From Actinoplanes italicus (GTDB lineage: Bacteria; Actinomycetota; Actinomycetes; Mycobacteriales; Micromonosporaceae): DNA of 64,000 nucleotides. Positions within the stretch are counted from its first letter, which is position 1. Every line of letters begins with the position of its first letter. A program made the position numbers and the translations under genes. Where the stretch lies: contig NZ_PVMZ01000018.1 in the NCBI RefSeq assembly GCF_003001815.1, forward strand, positions 186,001 to 250,000, written 5' to 3'. The notes under the pieces were generated by a model. It did not search any database, had not been told where the DNA came from, and was given only the letters and a program-made list of their open reading frames with translations. Below are positions 1 through 7,684 of the stretch, piece by piece.

Positions 1-54
1 CCTGCGGCGGGTGGGATCGGCGAGAGCCCGGAACACAAGGTCCATGACCTGCAT
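1..54 (-). CDS. ArsR-family HTH regulator (5' end only)
   Basis: Only the first 18 codons lie in the window; the gene runs off the left edge. They translate to MQVMDLVFRALADPTRRR, and the FxALADPTRRR segment is the usual opening of helix 1 in ArsR/SmtB winged-helix repressors, especially those that accompany SRPBCC/AHSA1 proteins. A second Met four codons in (position 45) is an equally possible start. A perfect inverted repeat sits directly upstream and is probably its own operator. The family is clear from the motif; ligand and targets cannot be seen. Confidence 0.7.
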   Translation of the reverse strand, partial: MQVMDLVFRALADPTRRR

Positions 55-55
55 T

Positions 56-75
56 ATGCAGTCTAGCGACTGCAT
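56..75. promoter_or_regulatory. Perfect 8-bp inverted repeat before the ArsR gene
   Basis: ATGCAGTC and GACTGCAT are exact reverse complements separated by TAGC. The repeat ends one base before the putative ArsR start codon, so a bound dimer would cover the promoter or start. This is the expected layout of an autoregulatory ArsR operator; binding is inferred. Confidence 0.55.
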
Positions 76-79
76 GTTG

Positions 80-535
80 TCAACCGACGTTCGCGATCAT
101 CCGATGGAGGACCTTGAGGGCCGTGACGTAGTCGGTGTCGTCGATGCCTTCATGGATCCGTGCCCGGATGGCGGGACCTGCCTTCTTCATCTCGAGCCGG
201 GCCGCCTCCCCCGCCCCGGTGATCCACCATCGCCCGTCCGCGTCCGCGCGGAGCAGACCCTGCCCGGCGAGTGCCGCCGCCTCGGCCGCCAGGTCGTCCT
301 CGGCCCGCAGGTACGTGCTCATCGCCTCCTCGAGCTCGGCGACGGTCCGGCCCCGGCCGTCCGGCGAGAGATCATTCGCGGACAGGTTGCGCAACAGCCA
401 GAACGCCGGCTGAGTGAATCCCGCTGCGGCCTGCTGCCGCCGGGTGAAGGCGATCAGGGCCTCGTACGCCACCCCCGTCCAGTAGGCGGCCGGCTGACCC
501 GCCAGTTCCTCGTCAGTGAGCTGCTCAACGTCCAT
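80..535 (-). CDS. MarR-like winged-helix regulator
   Basis: A 151-residue protein starting MDVEQLTDEEL; the frame is open 7 codons further, but this Met is placed 6 nt after a good -10 element. It has an N-terminal helix, a helical region around residues 35-75 (FTQPAFWLLRNL), a recognition-helix region and a wing (DADGRWWIT), ending in RIHEGIDDTDYVTALKVLHRM, the dimerisation helices typical of MarR-type regulators. It is divergent from the PH-domain gene, and a 16-bp inverted repeat lies between them. It probably represses itself and perhaps that neighbour. The ligand is unknown. Confidence 0.85.
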   Translation of the reverse strand: MDVEQLTDEELAGQPAAYWTGVAYEALIAFTRRQQAAAGFTQPAFWLLRNLSANDLSPDGRGRTVAELEEAMSTYLRAEDDLAAEAAALAGQGLLRADADGRWWITGAGEAARLEMKKAGPAIRARIHEGIDDTDYVTALKVLHRMIANVG

Positions 536-541
536 GCGGCG

Positions 542-547
542 ACGGTA
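542..547 (-). promoter_or_regulatory. -10 element of the MarR gene, leaderless
   Basis: TACCGT on the minus strand, 6 nt before the ATG at 535. This spacing puts transcription start at the start codon. Confidence 0.5.
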
Positions 548-551
548 GGAC

Positions 552-567
552 CTCAACGGAGGTTGAG
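552..567. promoter_or_regulatory. Candidate MarR operator
   Basis: CTCAAC-GGAG-GTTGAG, perfect 6-bp arms with a 4-bp centre, midway between the divergent MarR and PH-domain genes and just behind the MarR -10 element. Size and symmetry suit a MarR dimer, so it is the best candidate for autoregulation. It could also control the PH gene. Confidence 0.5.
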
Positions 568-595
568 ATCAAGCCCGGCGCTGGCGGGTGCGGGC

Positions 596-601
596 TACCG
601 T
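596..601 (+). promoter_or_regulatory. -10 element of the PH-domain gene, leaderless
   Basis: TACCGT, 6 nt before the GTG at 608; no room for a ribosome-binding site in the transcript. Confidence 0.5.
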
Positions 602-607
602 GGGTCC

Positions 608-982
608 GTGATCGATTTCTCGAGCCCCTCGGTGTTCAAGCTGACCCCCGTCGACCCCGGTTCGGTGTATTCGCAGGTGGCGCCGCTGCTGATCCAGAGC
701 GAGCAGCTGATCTACGCGTTCAAGACGACCCGGGACTTCGTGGCGTTCACCAACAAGCGGCTCATCGCCGCCAACATCCAGGGCATGACCGGCAAGAAGG
801 TCGACTTCACCTCGCTGCCGTACAACAAGATCCAGGCCTTCTCGATCGAGACCGCCGGCAACTTCGACCGGGACGCCGAGCTGGAGCTGTATTTCAGCGG
901 CCTCGGCAAGGTGCGCCTGGAGTTCAAGTCGAGCTCCGACATCCGGCAGCTGGGCCAGTTGATCGCCGGTTTCGTCCTCTGA
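608..982 (+). CDS. Bacterial PH-domain protein (bPH_1 type)
   Basis: A 124-residue protein that is one whole domain. The segments FTNKRLIAANIQGMTGKK, FTSLPYNKIQAFSIETAG and LELYFSGLGKVRLEF are hallmarks of the bacterial pleckstrin-homology-like fold, and the length equals the family's usual length. There is no signal peptide or membrane segment, so it is probably cytosolic. These proteins form ring oligomers, but a biochemical role is not established. The GTG start follows a -10 element at leaderless spacing. The neighbouring SET gene begins 4 nt after the stop, suggesting one transcript. Confidence 0.9.
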   Translation: MIDFSSPSVFKLTPVDPGSVYSQVAPLLIQSEQLIYAFKTTRDFVAFTNKRLIAANIQGMTGKKVDFTSLPYNKIQAFSIETAGNFDRDAELELYFSGLGKVRLEFKSSSDIRQLGQLIAGFVL

Positions 983-986
983 GCGC

Positions 987-1592
987 GTGCCCGATGTGAC
1001 GCTGGGCCCCGGCGGCCTGGCGGGCACCGGAGTCTACGCGGCCCGCGACTTCGCCGTCGGCGAGGTCGTCGTCGACTACGAGCTGCAGCCGCTGGACGAG
1101 GCCGGCTACCTGGCGCTGCCGCCCGGAGAGCATCTGTTCGTGCACAGTTACGGCGGCCGTCGCCACCTGTATCCGGCTCCGGCCCGGTTCGTGAACCACG
1201 CCGACGACCCGAGCTGCTACCAGGACTTCGACCGTGGCTGTGACGTGGCGCTGCGTCCGATCGCGCGGGGCGAGCCGATCACCATCGACGCGACGCAGGA
1301 GACGGCTCGCGAATTGAGCACGTTCCTGGACGCCTACCGGGGCCGTGATCTCGCCCCGCTCGTGGACTCGGAAGCGGTCCTGTGGCTGTCCGGGCGGGTG
1401 TTCCGCGGGCGGGAGGCGGTGGTCGCCGTGCTGTTCGACGAGCCGGAACCCGCCCTGGACGCCGTCGAGTGGATGGTCGGCACGGGTCGCTGGGAGGCGG
1501 CCTGCTCGGCCGTGGACGGGGACCGCCACCTGACCATGCTGCTCAAAGTGATCCGCGGTAACTGGCAGATGGTCTATCAGCACCGTGGCTGA
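987..1592 (+). CDS. SET-domain protein with a C-terminal SnoaL/NTF2-like region
   Basis: 201 residues, GTG start. Residues 1-105 read as a SET domain: GLAGTGVYAARDFAVGEVV near the start, then RFVNHADDPSC (the NH-type cofactor/active-site pocket) and GEPITIDA in place of the usual GEELTxDY. The remainder (about 110-201) alternates strands and helices, ends in GNWQMVYQHRG, and resembles the small cone-shaped NTF2/SnoaL fold. SET domains methylate lysines; bacterial stand-alone versions are mostly uncharacterised. The catalytic Tyr of the usual DY motif is replaced here, so activity is uncertain. It follows the PH-domain gene closely. Confidence 0.75.
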   Translation: MPDVTLGPGGLAGTGVYAARDFAVGEVVVDYELQPLDEAGYLALPPGEHLFVHSYGGRRHLYPAPARFVNHADDPSCYQDFDRGCDVALRPIARGEPITIDATQETARELSTFLDAYRGRDLAPLVDSEAVLWLSGRVFRGREAVVAVLFDEPEPALDAVEWMVGTGRWEAACSAVDGDRHLTMLLKVIRGNWQMVYQHRG

Positions 1593-1595
1593 GGG

Positions 1596-1601
1596 TAACC
1601 T
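1596..1601 (+). promoter_or_regulatory. -10 element of the HAD gene, leaderless
   Basis: TAACCT, 6 nt before the ATG at 1608. Confidence 0.5.
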
Positions 1602-1607
1602 CATCCG

Positions 1608-2276
1608 ATGATCAAGGCAGTCGTGATCGATGTGGACGACACCCTCTGCATGACCGAGGCGTCGTCGTTCGAACTGGAGAACGAGGTGCTCGCCGCGATG
1701 GGGCGACCTCCGATCGAGCGGGCGGTGCACCTCACGACCTGGGGTGAACCGCTGCTGGCGGCCATGCCGAAACGGTCGCCGGGACTGGACCTGGAGGTGT
1801 TCTCGCCACTGTTCCAGACCACCATGGAGCGTCACGTGGCCGAGGGACGGCTCGACGTGATCCCGCCGGAGAACCTGGCCGCCCTCGACGAGCTGGTGCT
1901 CTCCGGCCGTACCGTCATGCTGCTGACCTCCCGCACGGGACCCGAGGTGCGGCACATGCTGGAGCCCGACCACGTGCTCGCCGAACGGATCAGCGGTGTC
2001 TGGCACCGGGACAACACACGGCACGGCAAGCCGGATCCGCGGGCGTTCGACGAACTGCTCGCGCACACCGGGCTGTCGCCGTCGCAGTGTGTCTACGTCG
2101 GTGACTCGCCCGGTGACGCGATCGCGGCCGGTGGTGCGGGGATGGCTTTCGTGGCCTGCCTGCAGAGCGGCGTCCGCGGTCTCGGCGACTTCGACGAGCG
2201 TTACGTGACCGCGTCGATCGCCGCGTTCCCCGAGGTGGTCCAGGTGGTGGAGGAGCTCAGCCGAATTCCACGCTGA
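1608..2276 (+). CDS. HAD-superfamily hydrolase
   Basis: 222 residues. HAD motif I is VIDVDDTL (residues 6-13; nucleophile and acid are the two aspartates), motif II is the LLTSRTG segment near 103, motif III is the Lys in HGKPDPRAF, and motif IV is YVGDSPGD. All four are intact, so a phosphatase or phosphoglycolate-phosphatase-like activity is likely; substrate cannot be inferred. A helical cap lies between motifs I and II. Its 3' end overlaps the convergent lipase gene by 20 bp. Confidence 0.9.
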   Translation: MIKAVVIDVDDTLCMTEASSFELENEVLAAMGRPPIERAVHLTTWGEPLLAAMPKRSPGLDLEVFSPLFQTTMERHVAEGRLDVIPPENLAALDELVLSGRTVMLLTSRTGPEVRHMLEPDHVLAERISGVWHRDNTRHGKPDPRAFDELLAHTGLSPSQCVYVGDSPGDAIAAGGAGMAFVACLQSGVRGLGDFDERYVTASIAAFPEVVQVVEELSRIPR

Positions 2277-3585
2277 TCCGGTGCCCGCTCGACGGCCAGG
2301 CCGGCACCGGCAGGCTGGTGCGCCCGCCGCCGCGCTCCTGGGCCACGATGCGCACGGACTTGCGGGCCGACGCCGGGATGAACAGGTCGACGCCGGAGAT
2401 GAACGTCTGCGCGATGAACTCGGGCAGCGGGGCGGACAGGTCACTGACGCCGTCGCTGTCGTCGTCGAACGCGAAAACGCCGATCACCCGGCGGGCGTGC
2501 GGTGCGGTGGCCGGGTTCAGGATGTCCTGGCCGTTGATCCACAGGTGGTCACCCTCGCCGCCCCACCATTCCTTCTGCCGCTGGAACGTCAGCGCGGTGT
2601 GCCGGTCACTGGTGTCGACCAGGCCGCCGAGGCCCTCGCCGGGACGGCTGGTCAGCAGCCGCACGAACGAGTCGGAGCGGCGGAACGGCTCGAAGTAGAA
2701 ATGGTGCGTCGACTGGCCGGGGCGCAGCAGCGCGAACTCGTACCGCTCGTGCGGCGCGAGCGCTACCGGCCCGAACGTGCCGTCCGCGGCCACGGTCGCC
2801 CGGATCGCGCGGCCCTGCCTGCGGCCGGTCCGGGAGCTGACCCGGTGGATCTCCAGACTCGCTTCGGCCACCCCGGCGTTGCCCGGTCCGTTCACCCCGG
2901 CGTTGCCCGGTTCGTTCACTCCGGCGTTGCTCGGGAACAGAACGGCACGACCGGAGATGTACGCGACGCGCGCCGCACGGACCTCGGTGGTGTGCGGTTC
3001 ACGCTCGCGCAGGAAGCGGAAGATCTCGCGGAACGACTCCTTCGACGACACCGTCTGGGTGTGCGACTGCGCCGGGAAGTACACGTTGGTCGCGCCGGCG
3101 ACGGTCCGCGCCGGGTCGCCCTCCCCCCAGATCGCCAGCGTCGGCACACCGCCCGGCAGCGCGGCGGCCGGGCGGCCGTCCAGGTTGACGTAGTGCGCGA
3201 CCCGTGCGGCCCGCTCCGGCGAGCTGTTCAGGTAGCCCTGCGTCACGTAGGTGCCGAGCGAGTGCGCCAGCAGATCGACCTGATCGGAACCGGTCAGCGC
3301 GAGCAGCCGCTCGATGCGCGCGTCGAGTCCGGCCCACACCTGCTGGAGGATCGCGACGATGTTCGGCGAGTCGTATTCGTGGGCCTCCACGATCCCGGCC
3401 GGATAGCCGTTGCTCGCCAGGCGCTTCGCCTGCACCCGGAACTGCATGGCGGAGCCGGCACTGCCATGGATGAAGATCGCCGGACGCGGCGGCCGGCCCC
3501 GGCCCGCCGTGGCCGGAGTGGTGACGGCGGCGGCGACTGCCACGCCGCCGGGTACCGCGATCAGTGTTCGGCGAGTAATCCCCAT
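2257..3585 (-). CDS. Tat-exported alpha/beta hydrolase (lipase), two-domain
   Basis: 442 residues. The N-terminus has a twin-arginine signal (ITRRTLIA, then a hydrophobic stretch ending near ATA-G at 25-28), so export in folded form is expected. The alpha/beta-hydrolase domain shows the oxyanion HG (IFIHGSAGS, residue 40), a nucleophile elbow AHSLG (Ser109; Ala replaces the usual first Gly), and probable Asp157 and His175. After residue 250 comes a beta-rich domain that resembles the C-terminal domain of Archaeoglobus-type lipases. The linker carries a tandem octapeptide repeat encoded by 24-bp repeats. A 27-bp palindrome lies just upstream of the start. Substrate is inferred as lipid or ester. 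Confidence 0.85.
   Translation of the reverse strand: MGITRRTLIAVPGGVAVAAAVTTPATAGRGRPPRPAIFIHGSAGSAMQFRVQAKRLASNGYPAGIVEAHEYDSPNIVAILQQVWAGLDARIERLLALTGSDQVDLLAHSLGTYVTQGYLNSSPERAARVAHYVNLDGRPAAALPGGVPTLAIWGEGDPARTVAGATNVYFPAQSHTQTVSSKESFREIFRFLREREPHTTEVRAARVAYISGRAVLFPSNAGVNEPGNAGVNGPGNAGVAEASLEIHRVSSRTGRRQGRAIRATVAADGTFGPVALAPHERYEFALLRPGQSTHHFYFEPFRRSDSFVRLLTSRPGEGLGGLVDTSDRHTALTFQRQKEWWGGEGDHLWINGQDILNPATAPHARRVIGVFAFDDDSDGVSDLSAPLPEFIAQTFISGVDLFIPASARKSVRIVAQERGGGRTSLPVPAWPSSGHRISVEFG
2871..2939. repeat. 24-bp tandem repeat inside the lipase linker
   Basis: Two full copies and a diverged third of a 24-bp unit, encoding NAGVNEPG/NAGVNGPG/NAGVAEA. The period is a multiple of three, so gain or loss of units keeps the frame and only changes linker length between the catalytic and C-terminal domains. 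Confidence 0.85.
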
Positions 3586-3608
3586 CGACCCTCCCGATAG
3601 ACAGCCGT

Positions 3609-3635
3609 GATTATTGCACGGTCCGTGCGATTATC
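3609..3635. promoter_or_regulatory. 27-bp palindrome upstream of the lipase gene
   Basis: Arms GATTATTGCACGG and CCGTGCGATTATC around a central T match at 11 of 13 positions; the inner GCACGG/CCGTGC is perfect. It starts 24 bp before the lipase start and ends 15 bp after the kinase stop. Its AT-rich outer half stands out in this GC-rich DNA. It fits an operator for a dimeric repressor of the lipase; a terminator for the kinase is less likely because no T run follows. Confidence 0.5.
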
Positions 3636-3650
3636 TCGGCGCAGTCGGGA

Positions 3651-5195
3651 TCAGGCAACCTCCGCCTCCGGTGTTCCGTCGTCGCAGGTGACCGTCACCG
3701 TCACGGCCCGGTTGCCCTGCCGGAACGTCACGGCCGGGGCCGCGGCCGGGCCGGGGTCGACCGAGTCGAGTCTGTACGGCCGGGTGGCGGTCCACGACAG
3801 CAGCTCGGCGGTGACCGGCGAGGGACATGTCGCCACCACCTTCCCGCCCGCCGAGGAGAAGGTCCGCTCCACGGCCGCGGGCGGCGGCGTCGCGGGTGTC
3901 GTGGCCGTCGGCGCGGCCGTGGGTGGCGCCGCCGCCGAGGACGTGGCCACAGCCGTTCCGGGTGCGATCGCCCGCGACGGTGTCACCTGCGGGTCCTCCG
4001 CCGCCGGCACGCGCTGTGTCCGCTCCGGATCAGCGCTGCCCTGCGGCTGGGCGGTCGCTGCCGCACCGCTGCGCGTGGGCGGGGCCGGTGACGTCACCGG
4101 AGTGCCCGCCGCGACACCGCCGCCCGCGCCAGCCTGCTCCGGACGTTCCATCAGCACCCACACGCCGGCGCCGCCGGCCACCAGCGCCGCCGCCACGGCC
4201 GCCACTGGCCGCCACCGCGGCTTCGCCTTCGCGGGTGCCGCCGCCCCGGGTGCCGCCGTCGCGGCGGCTGCTTTTCTGCGGACCAGCACCGTCGGCTCGG
4301 ACGGGACGGCCACCGGGACGGTCGGCTCGTCGTTCACCACGCGGATCCCCGCGCCGCGGGCCAGCACCTCGGCCGCCTCGTCGGCGGTCGGCCGCTGATC
4401 CGGATCCTTGGCCAGGCAGCGATGACAGAGCCGGATCACGTAGTCCGGCACACCCACGATCGGCGGCAGCCGCGTCGGCGGGATGTACAGGTGCGCCTCC
4501 ACCATCTGCCGGGTGTCCTCGCTGCTCCACGGCGACCGGCCGGACAGCATGCGGTAGAGGACGACGCCGAGCGCGTACACATCGGAGGCCGGAACCACCG
4601 CGTCACCGATGAGACGCTCCGGCGCCAGATAGGCCGGGGTGCCCAGGACGTCGTCCTCCGGCTCCTCCACACCACCCGGCGAGATCGCCGCCGCGATGCC
4701 GAAGTCCACCACCTTGGCCCCGGTCGGCGCGAGCATCACGTTGCCCGGCTTGATGTCCCGGTGCACCAGCCCTTCGGCGTGCGCCGCCGCCAGCGCCGCG
4801 GCGATCTCGGCCACGATCCGCATGGCGAACTCCGGCGGCGGCAGGCCCGCCGACAGCCGTGCAAGCAGGGTTCCACCGGGCACGAGCTCCATCACCACGT
4901 ACGGGAAGACCCGTCCCGCCCGATCCATCTCGCCGTAGTCGTGCACCTGAGCGACGTTCGGATGCGACAGCGCCGCGGCCGCCCTCGCCTCGTGCCGGAT
5001 CCGCTCCCGCAGACGAACGTCCCAGGCCCGCGCCGGAGCCACCACCTTGACCGCGACCGACCGGCCCAGCACATCGTCATGAGCCCGCCAGACCACCGCC
5101 ATCCCACCGGCGCCGATCTGACGCTGCAGCCGGTAGCGCCCGCCGAGGACCAGACCTTCGAGAGAGGGCCCGTACGCATCGTCGGTCATGCTCAT
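3651..5195 (-). CDS. Transmembrane Ser/Thr protein kinase (PknB type)
   Basis: 514 residues. The kinase domain (about 15-280) is complete: glycine loop GAGGMA at 28-33, Lys50 in VAVK, HRD at 145-147 with Lys149 and Asn152, DFG at 164-166, and APE at 191-193. A Thr/Val linker leads to a single membrane segment at 330-349. The outside part is Pro/Thr/Ala-rich and ends in a small domain with two cysteines (about 455 and 504) that may form a disulfide. There are no PASTA repeats, so the sensed signal is unknown. The 240-bp stretch before its start has no gene. Upstream and downstream genes appear unrelated. Confidence 0.93.
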   Translation of the reverse strand: MSMTDDAYGPSLEGLVLGGRYRLQRQIGAGGMAVVWRAHDDVLGRSVAVKVVAPARAWDVRLRERIRHEARAAAALSHPNVAQVHDYGEMDRAGRVFPYVVMELVPGGTLLARLSAGLPPPEFAMRIVAEIAAALAAAHAEGLVHRDIKPGNVMLAPTGAKVVDFGIAAAISPGGVEEPEDDVLGTPAYLAPERLIGDAVVPASDVYALGVVLYRMLSGRSPWSSEDTRQMVEAHLYIPPTRLPPIVGVPDYVIRLCHRCLAKDPDQRPTADEAAEVLARGAGIRVVNDEPTVPVAVPSEPTVLVRRKAAAATAAPGAAAPAKAKPRWRPVAAVAAALVAGGAGVWVLMERPEQAGAGGGVAAGTPVTSPAPPTRSGAAATAQPQGSADPERTQRVPAAEDPQVTPSRAIAPGTAVATSSAAAPPTAAPTATTPATPPPAAVERTFSSAGGKVVATCPSPVTAELLSWTATRPYRLDSVDPGPAAAPAVTFRQGNRAVTVTVTCDDGTPEAEVA

Positions 5196-5433
5196 TCACG
5201 CCAGTCTGCCGGGATTACCGAAGATCCGCAGCCCGGCCCTTCATCTATTCCTGTGCCGTCTCCGCATCCGCCGCCATTCCTCTCGGAGTCCTTCCCTCAC
5301 CGCCTCGTGCCGCACTGCCGCCCGCTCACCGTCTCGACCTGCGCCGCTTCTCCCGCGCCCCACTCGACGAAGCCGCACGGCACCCCACTCAGGAAGATCT
5401 AGGGAACTTACGTCCCGATGGGCAGCCGCAAAT

Positions 5434-6123
5434 TCACAAGATCTGTGAGGCGGGGTCGGCTGTCATGGTCCGGCTCGTCAGGCCCGGTTGAGGGGCGCCC
5501 GGATCGAGCTGCCGGCCGTTCGGCCGGTCACGGAGCGCCCACCAGGCCAGCAGCAGAACCGTGACCACCTCGGCCAGGCCGAGCAGCCGCTCGACCCCGC
5601 CGAGCGGGATGGCCCGCCACCAGCGCACTCCCGTCCACGGCTCGGCCAGCACCGCCCACAGGATCGGCGCGAAACACAGCAGCGAGACCACGCCGCCGAC
5701 CGCCACCCAGCGGGCCGGGCCACCACCCCGCCGGGACGCCAGCAGGGCGCCGACCGGCAGGCTCAGGAAGGCGACCACGCTGGCCACCCGGTGGATGTCG
5801 CCGCTCATCGACGGGCCCATCTGCCAGTTGTGCTTCTCGAACCAGACGACGCCGATCAGGCCGGCCACCCACAGGCCCAGCGCGACCGCCGCCGCCCCGC
5901 TCAGCAGACCGGCGCGAAGCAACGCGGCCACGATCGCCGCCGAACCGGCGGCGAGCAGCAGCGTGGCCGTGTCGAAGATCCAGCCGTTGGGCATCAACGC
6001 GTACTGGCTGATGGTGCGGCGCATCCAGTCCAGGTCGGCGGAAGGCGCCATCACGTGCAACACCGCATACATCGCCAGGGACGCCAGGACACACGCGATA
6101 CCGAGACCGGCTACGGCTTTCAT
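5434..6123 (-). CDS. DUF998-type membrane protein
   Basis: 229 residues with six predicted hydrophobic segments: an N-terminal one at about 3-22, then VMAPSADLDWMRRTISQYAL outside, followed by paired helices and a final helix near 190-205. The TISQYAL.PNGWIFD region between helices 1 and 2 is the recognisable DUF998 signature. No catalytic residues are evident and the function of the family is not known. ATG at 6123 was chosen because it gives a normal family N-terminus; another ATG lies 7 codons upstream. It is divergent from the next gene, whose GTG is only 24 bp away. Confidence 0.75.
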   Translation of the reverse strand: MKAVAGLGIACVLASLAMYAVLHVMAPSADLDWMRRTISQYALMPNGWIFDTATLLLAAGSAAIVAALLRAGLLSGAAAVALGLWVAGLIGVVWFEKHNWQMGPSMSGDIHRVASVVAFLSLPVGALLASRRGGGPARWVAVGGVVSLLCFAPILWAVLAEPWTGVRWWRAIPLGGVERLLGLAEVVTVLLLAWWALRDRPNGRQLDPGAPQPGLTSRTMTADPASQIL

Positions 6124-6147
6124 CCGACAAGGGTGCACGATCATCCT

Positions 6148-6747
6148 GTGAGTGTTCTTGAAGTCGCCGCGGCTCTGCCCGGCCCCGAGGAACTGCTGCG
6201 GCGGTCGCAGGCGCTGGCCATGTGCGACGCGATCATGAGCCCGGCCTGGGAGGACCGCTACTACTCCGTCGACTCCCGCTGGAGTCCGGACCGTGGTGAG
6301 CGGATGGCGTCGATGCGCAACGGGTCGGGTGACGAGTACTCGATCGTGTTCTCCCCCGCCGGCGTCTTCATCCGCGGGCTCGATCACGAGGTCCCGTACA
6401 GCCCAGGTCTCTTCGACGAGGTGCCCGCGGTGTTCGCCCGCCAGGTGGCCGAGCCCGCTTTCGGCCATGGTTCCAACATCTGTCTCTGGCGTGAGGCCGG
6501 CGACGACGGGTGGCACGGGCGCGGGGCCGACACGGCGGCCTGGCTCTTCGAACTGCTGGCCAACGGTACGCCCGCGGCGTACCAGGAGTTCGCCGAGGAC
6601 TATTACGAGGAGGACGTGGACCTCGAAGCGGTGACCGAGGTGTTCGCCCTGCGGCCGCTCACCGACGCACTCGTGCGCCGGCTCAACCCGGATGTGAGCA
6701 TCGCTTACCTGGCCGACGACATCACGGAGATCGACTATCCGCGGTGA
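6148..6747 (+). CDS. Conserved hypothetical protein, acidic, actinomycete type
   Basis: 199 residues, GTG start. No signal peptide or membrane helix. It is rich in aromatic and acidic residues (YYSVDSRWSPDRGE, FAEDYYEEDVDLE) and ends in DDITEIDYPR. The middle has GSGDEYSIVFSPAGVFIRG followed by a likely beta hairpin. I do not recognise a named family; the composition resembles cytosolic immunity-like or regulatory proteins, but that is weak inference. It is divergent from the DUF998 gene, and its 3' end overlaps the convergent following gene by 13 bp. Confidence 0.75.
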   Translation: MSVLEVAAALPGPEELLRRSQALAMCDAIMSPAWEDRYYSVDSRWSPDRGERMASMRNGSGDEYSIVFSPAGVFIRGLDHEVPYSPGLFDEVPAVFARQVAEPAFGHGSNICLWREAGDDGWHGRGADTAAWLFELLANGTPAAYQEFAEDYYEEDVDLEAVTEVFALRPLTDALVRRLNPDVSIAYLADDITEIDYPR

Positions 6748-7607
6748 TGGCGCTTCACGAAGGTGTAGCCGGGCTCCAGGGTGAAGCCGTCGATCTGCTC
6801 CTTCTCGAGGGCCTGCTGGTGGAGGTTCTGCTGCTTCTTCGAGGCGTGCGCGCCGGGCGGCAGGCGGCGGACGAAACCGTTGACCCAGTGGTCGCGGCGG
6901 TCCCCTCCCTCGCCGTGCGGGTCGCCGCCCCCGGACGGGTCGGGTAGCGGGGCCTCCTCCACCAGCGGGGCGTAGAACAGCAGGTCGAGGGACTCCTCGC
7001 CGTCGACGGCCGGGTAGTTGAGCGCGCCGTCGACGGCCGTGCTGCCGGTCACGCGGGTCACGTAGCCCTCCCGCAACAGCTGGTCGACGGCGTTGCGCAG
7101 CAGGAACGTGCCCTTCTTACCCCGGCCCAGACCGCAGTGCGCCGGCAGCTCCGCCTCGGGGAACGCGGCGGAACCGTCGTCGAAGACCCGGCCGAGCCGC
7201 CGGACCGCGTTGAGAACCCGGCCACGGTTGGAGACGCCCGGGTCGAACTCGCGGGTGACCACTCGTGGGTCGTAGTCGTGGTAGAAGTCGACCCCGTCGA
7301 CCCGCATCGGCTCGTCGAGCACCGTGGTCTTCACCATCAGATACTCCTCCGACGGCCGCCAGGCGACGGTCACGAACGCGCCCGGCCGCACGTCCGGCGG
7401 CCACACGATGTCGGTGAGATGCCAACCCGGATCCTGTACGGGCGCGGCCTCGAACGTCTCCCGCGCGGGCGTGACGCCCAGCAGGCGGTGTTCGAGCACC
7501 ACCGTGACCGACTCCCGCGCCCCCACCGTGGCGGCGAGATCATCGGGCAGCGGGCACACCCCGTTCTCGAGATCCGCCCGGACCAGCGCGAACCGACGAC
7601 TCCTCAC
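6735..7607 (-). CDS. Conserved hypothetical protein (290 aa)
   Basis: Start taken as GTG at 7607 (VRSRRFALVRADLE), where coding character begins; the frame stays open upstream but reads as low-complexity Arg/Ser. The protein is soluble, with a strand-rich N-terminal half and a helical middle (RGKKGTFLLRNAVDQLLREGYVTRV) that looks like a winged-helix element. The final 30 residues are Lys/Gln-rich (KKQQNLHQQALEKEQ), suggesting nucleic-acid or protein contact. No known family is recognised. It overlaps the convergent upstream gene at the 3' end. Confidence 0.7.
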   Translation of the reverse strand: MRSRRFALVRADLENGVCPLPDDLAATVGARESVTVVLEHRLLGVTPARETFEAAPVQDPGWHLTDIVWPPDVRPGAFVTVAWRPSEEYLMVKTTVLDEPMRVDGVDFYHDYDPRVVTREFDPGVSNRGRVLNAVRRLGRVFDDGSAAFPEAELPAHCGLGRGKKGTFLLRNAVDQLLREGYVTRVTGSTAVDGALNYPAVDGEESLDLLFYAPLVEEAPLPDPSGGGDPHGEGGDRRDHWVNGFVRRLPPGAHASKKQQNLHQQALEKEQIDGFTLEPGYTFVKRHHRG

Positions 7608-7670
7608 GCCGGGAAGATTACCTTCTCCGGGAGCGCCGGGATCGGGCCGGAAAATGTCAGGGGGTACCGC

Positions 7671-7676
7671 TAGCGT
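7671..7676 (+). promoter_or_regulatory. -10 element of the DinB-like gene, leaderless
   Basis: TAGCGT, 8 nt before the ATG at 7685. Confidence 0.5.
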
Positions 7677-7684
7677 GCGCTCCC

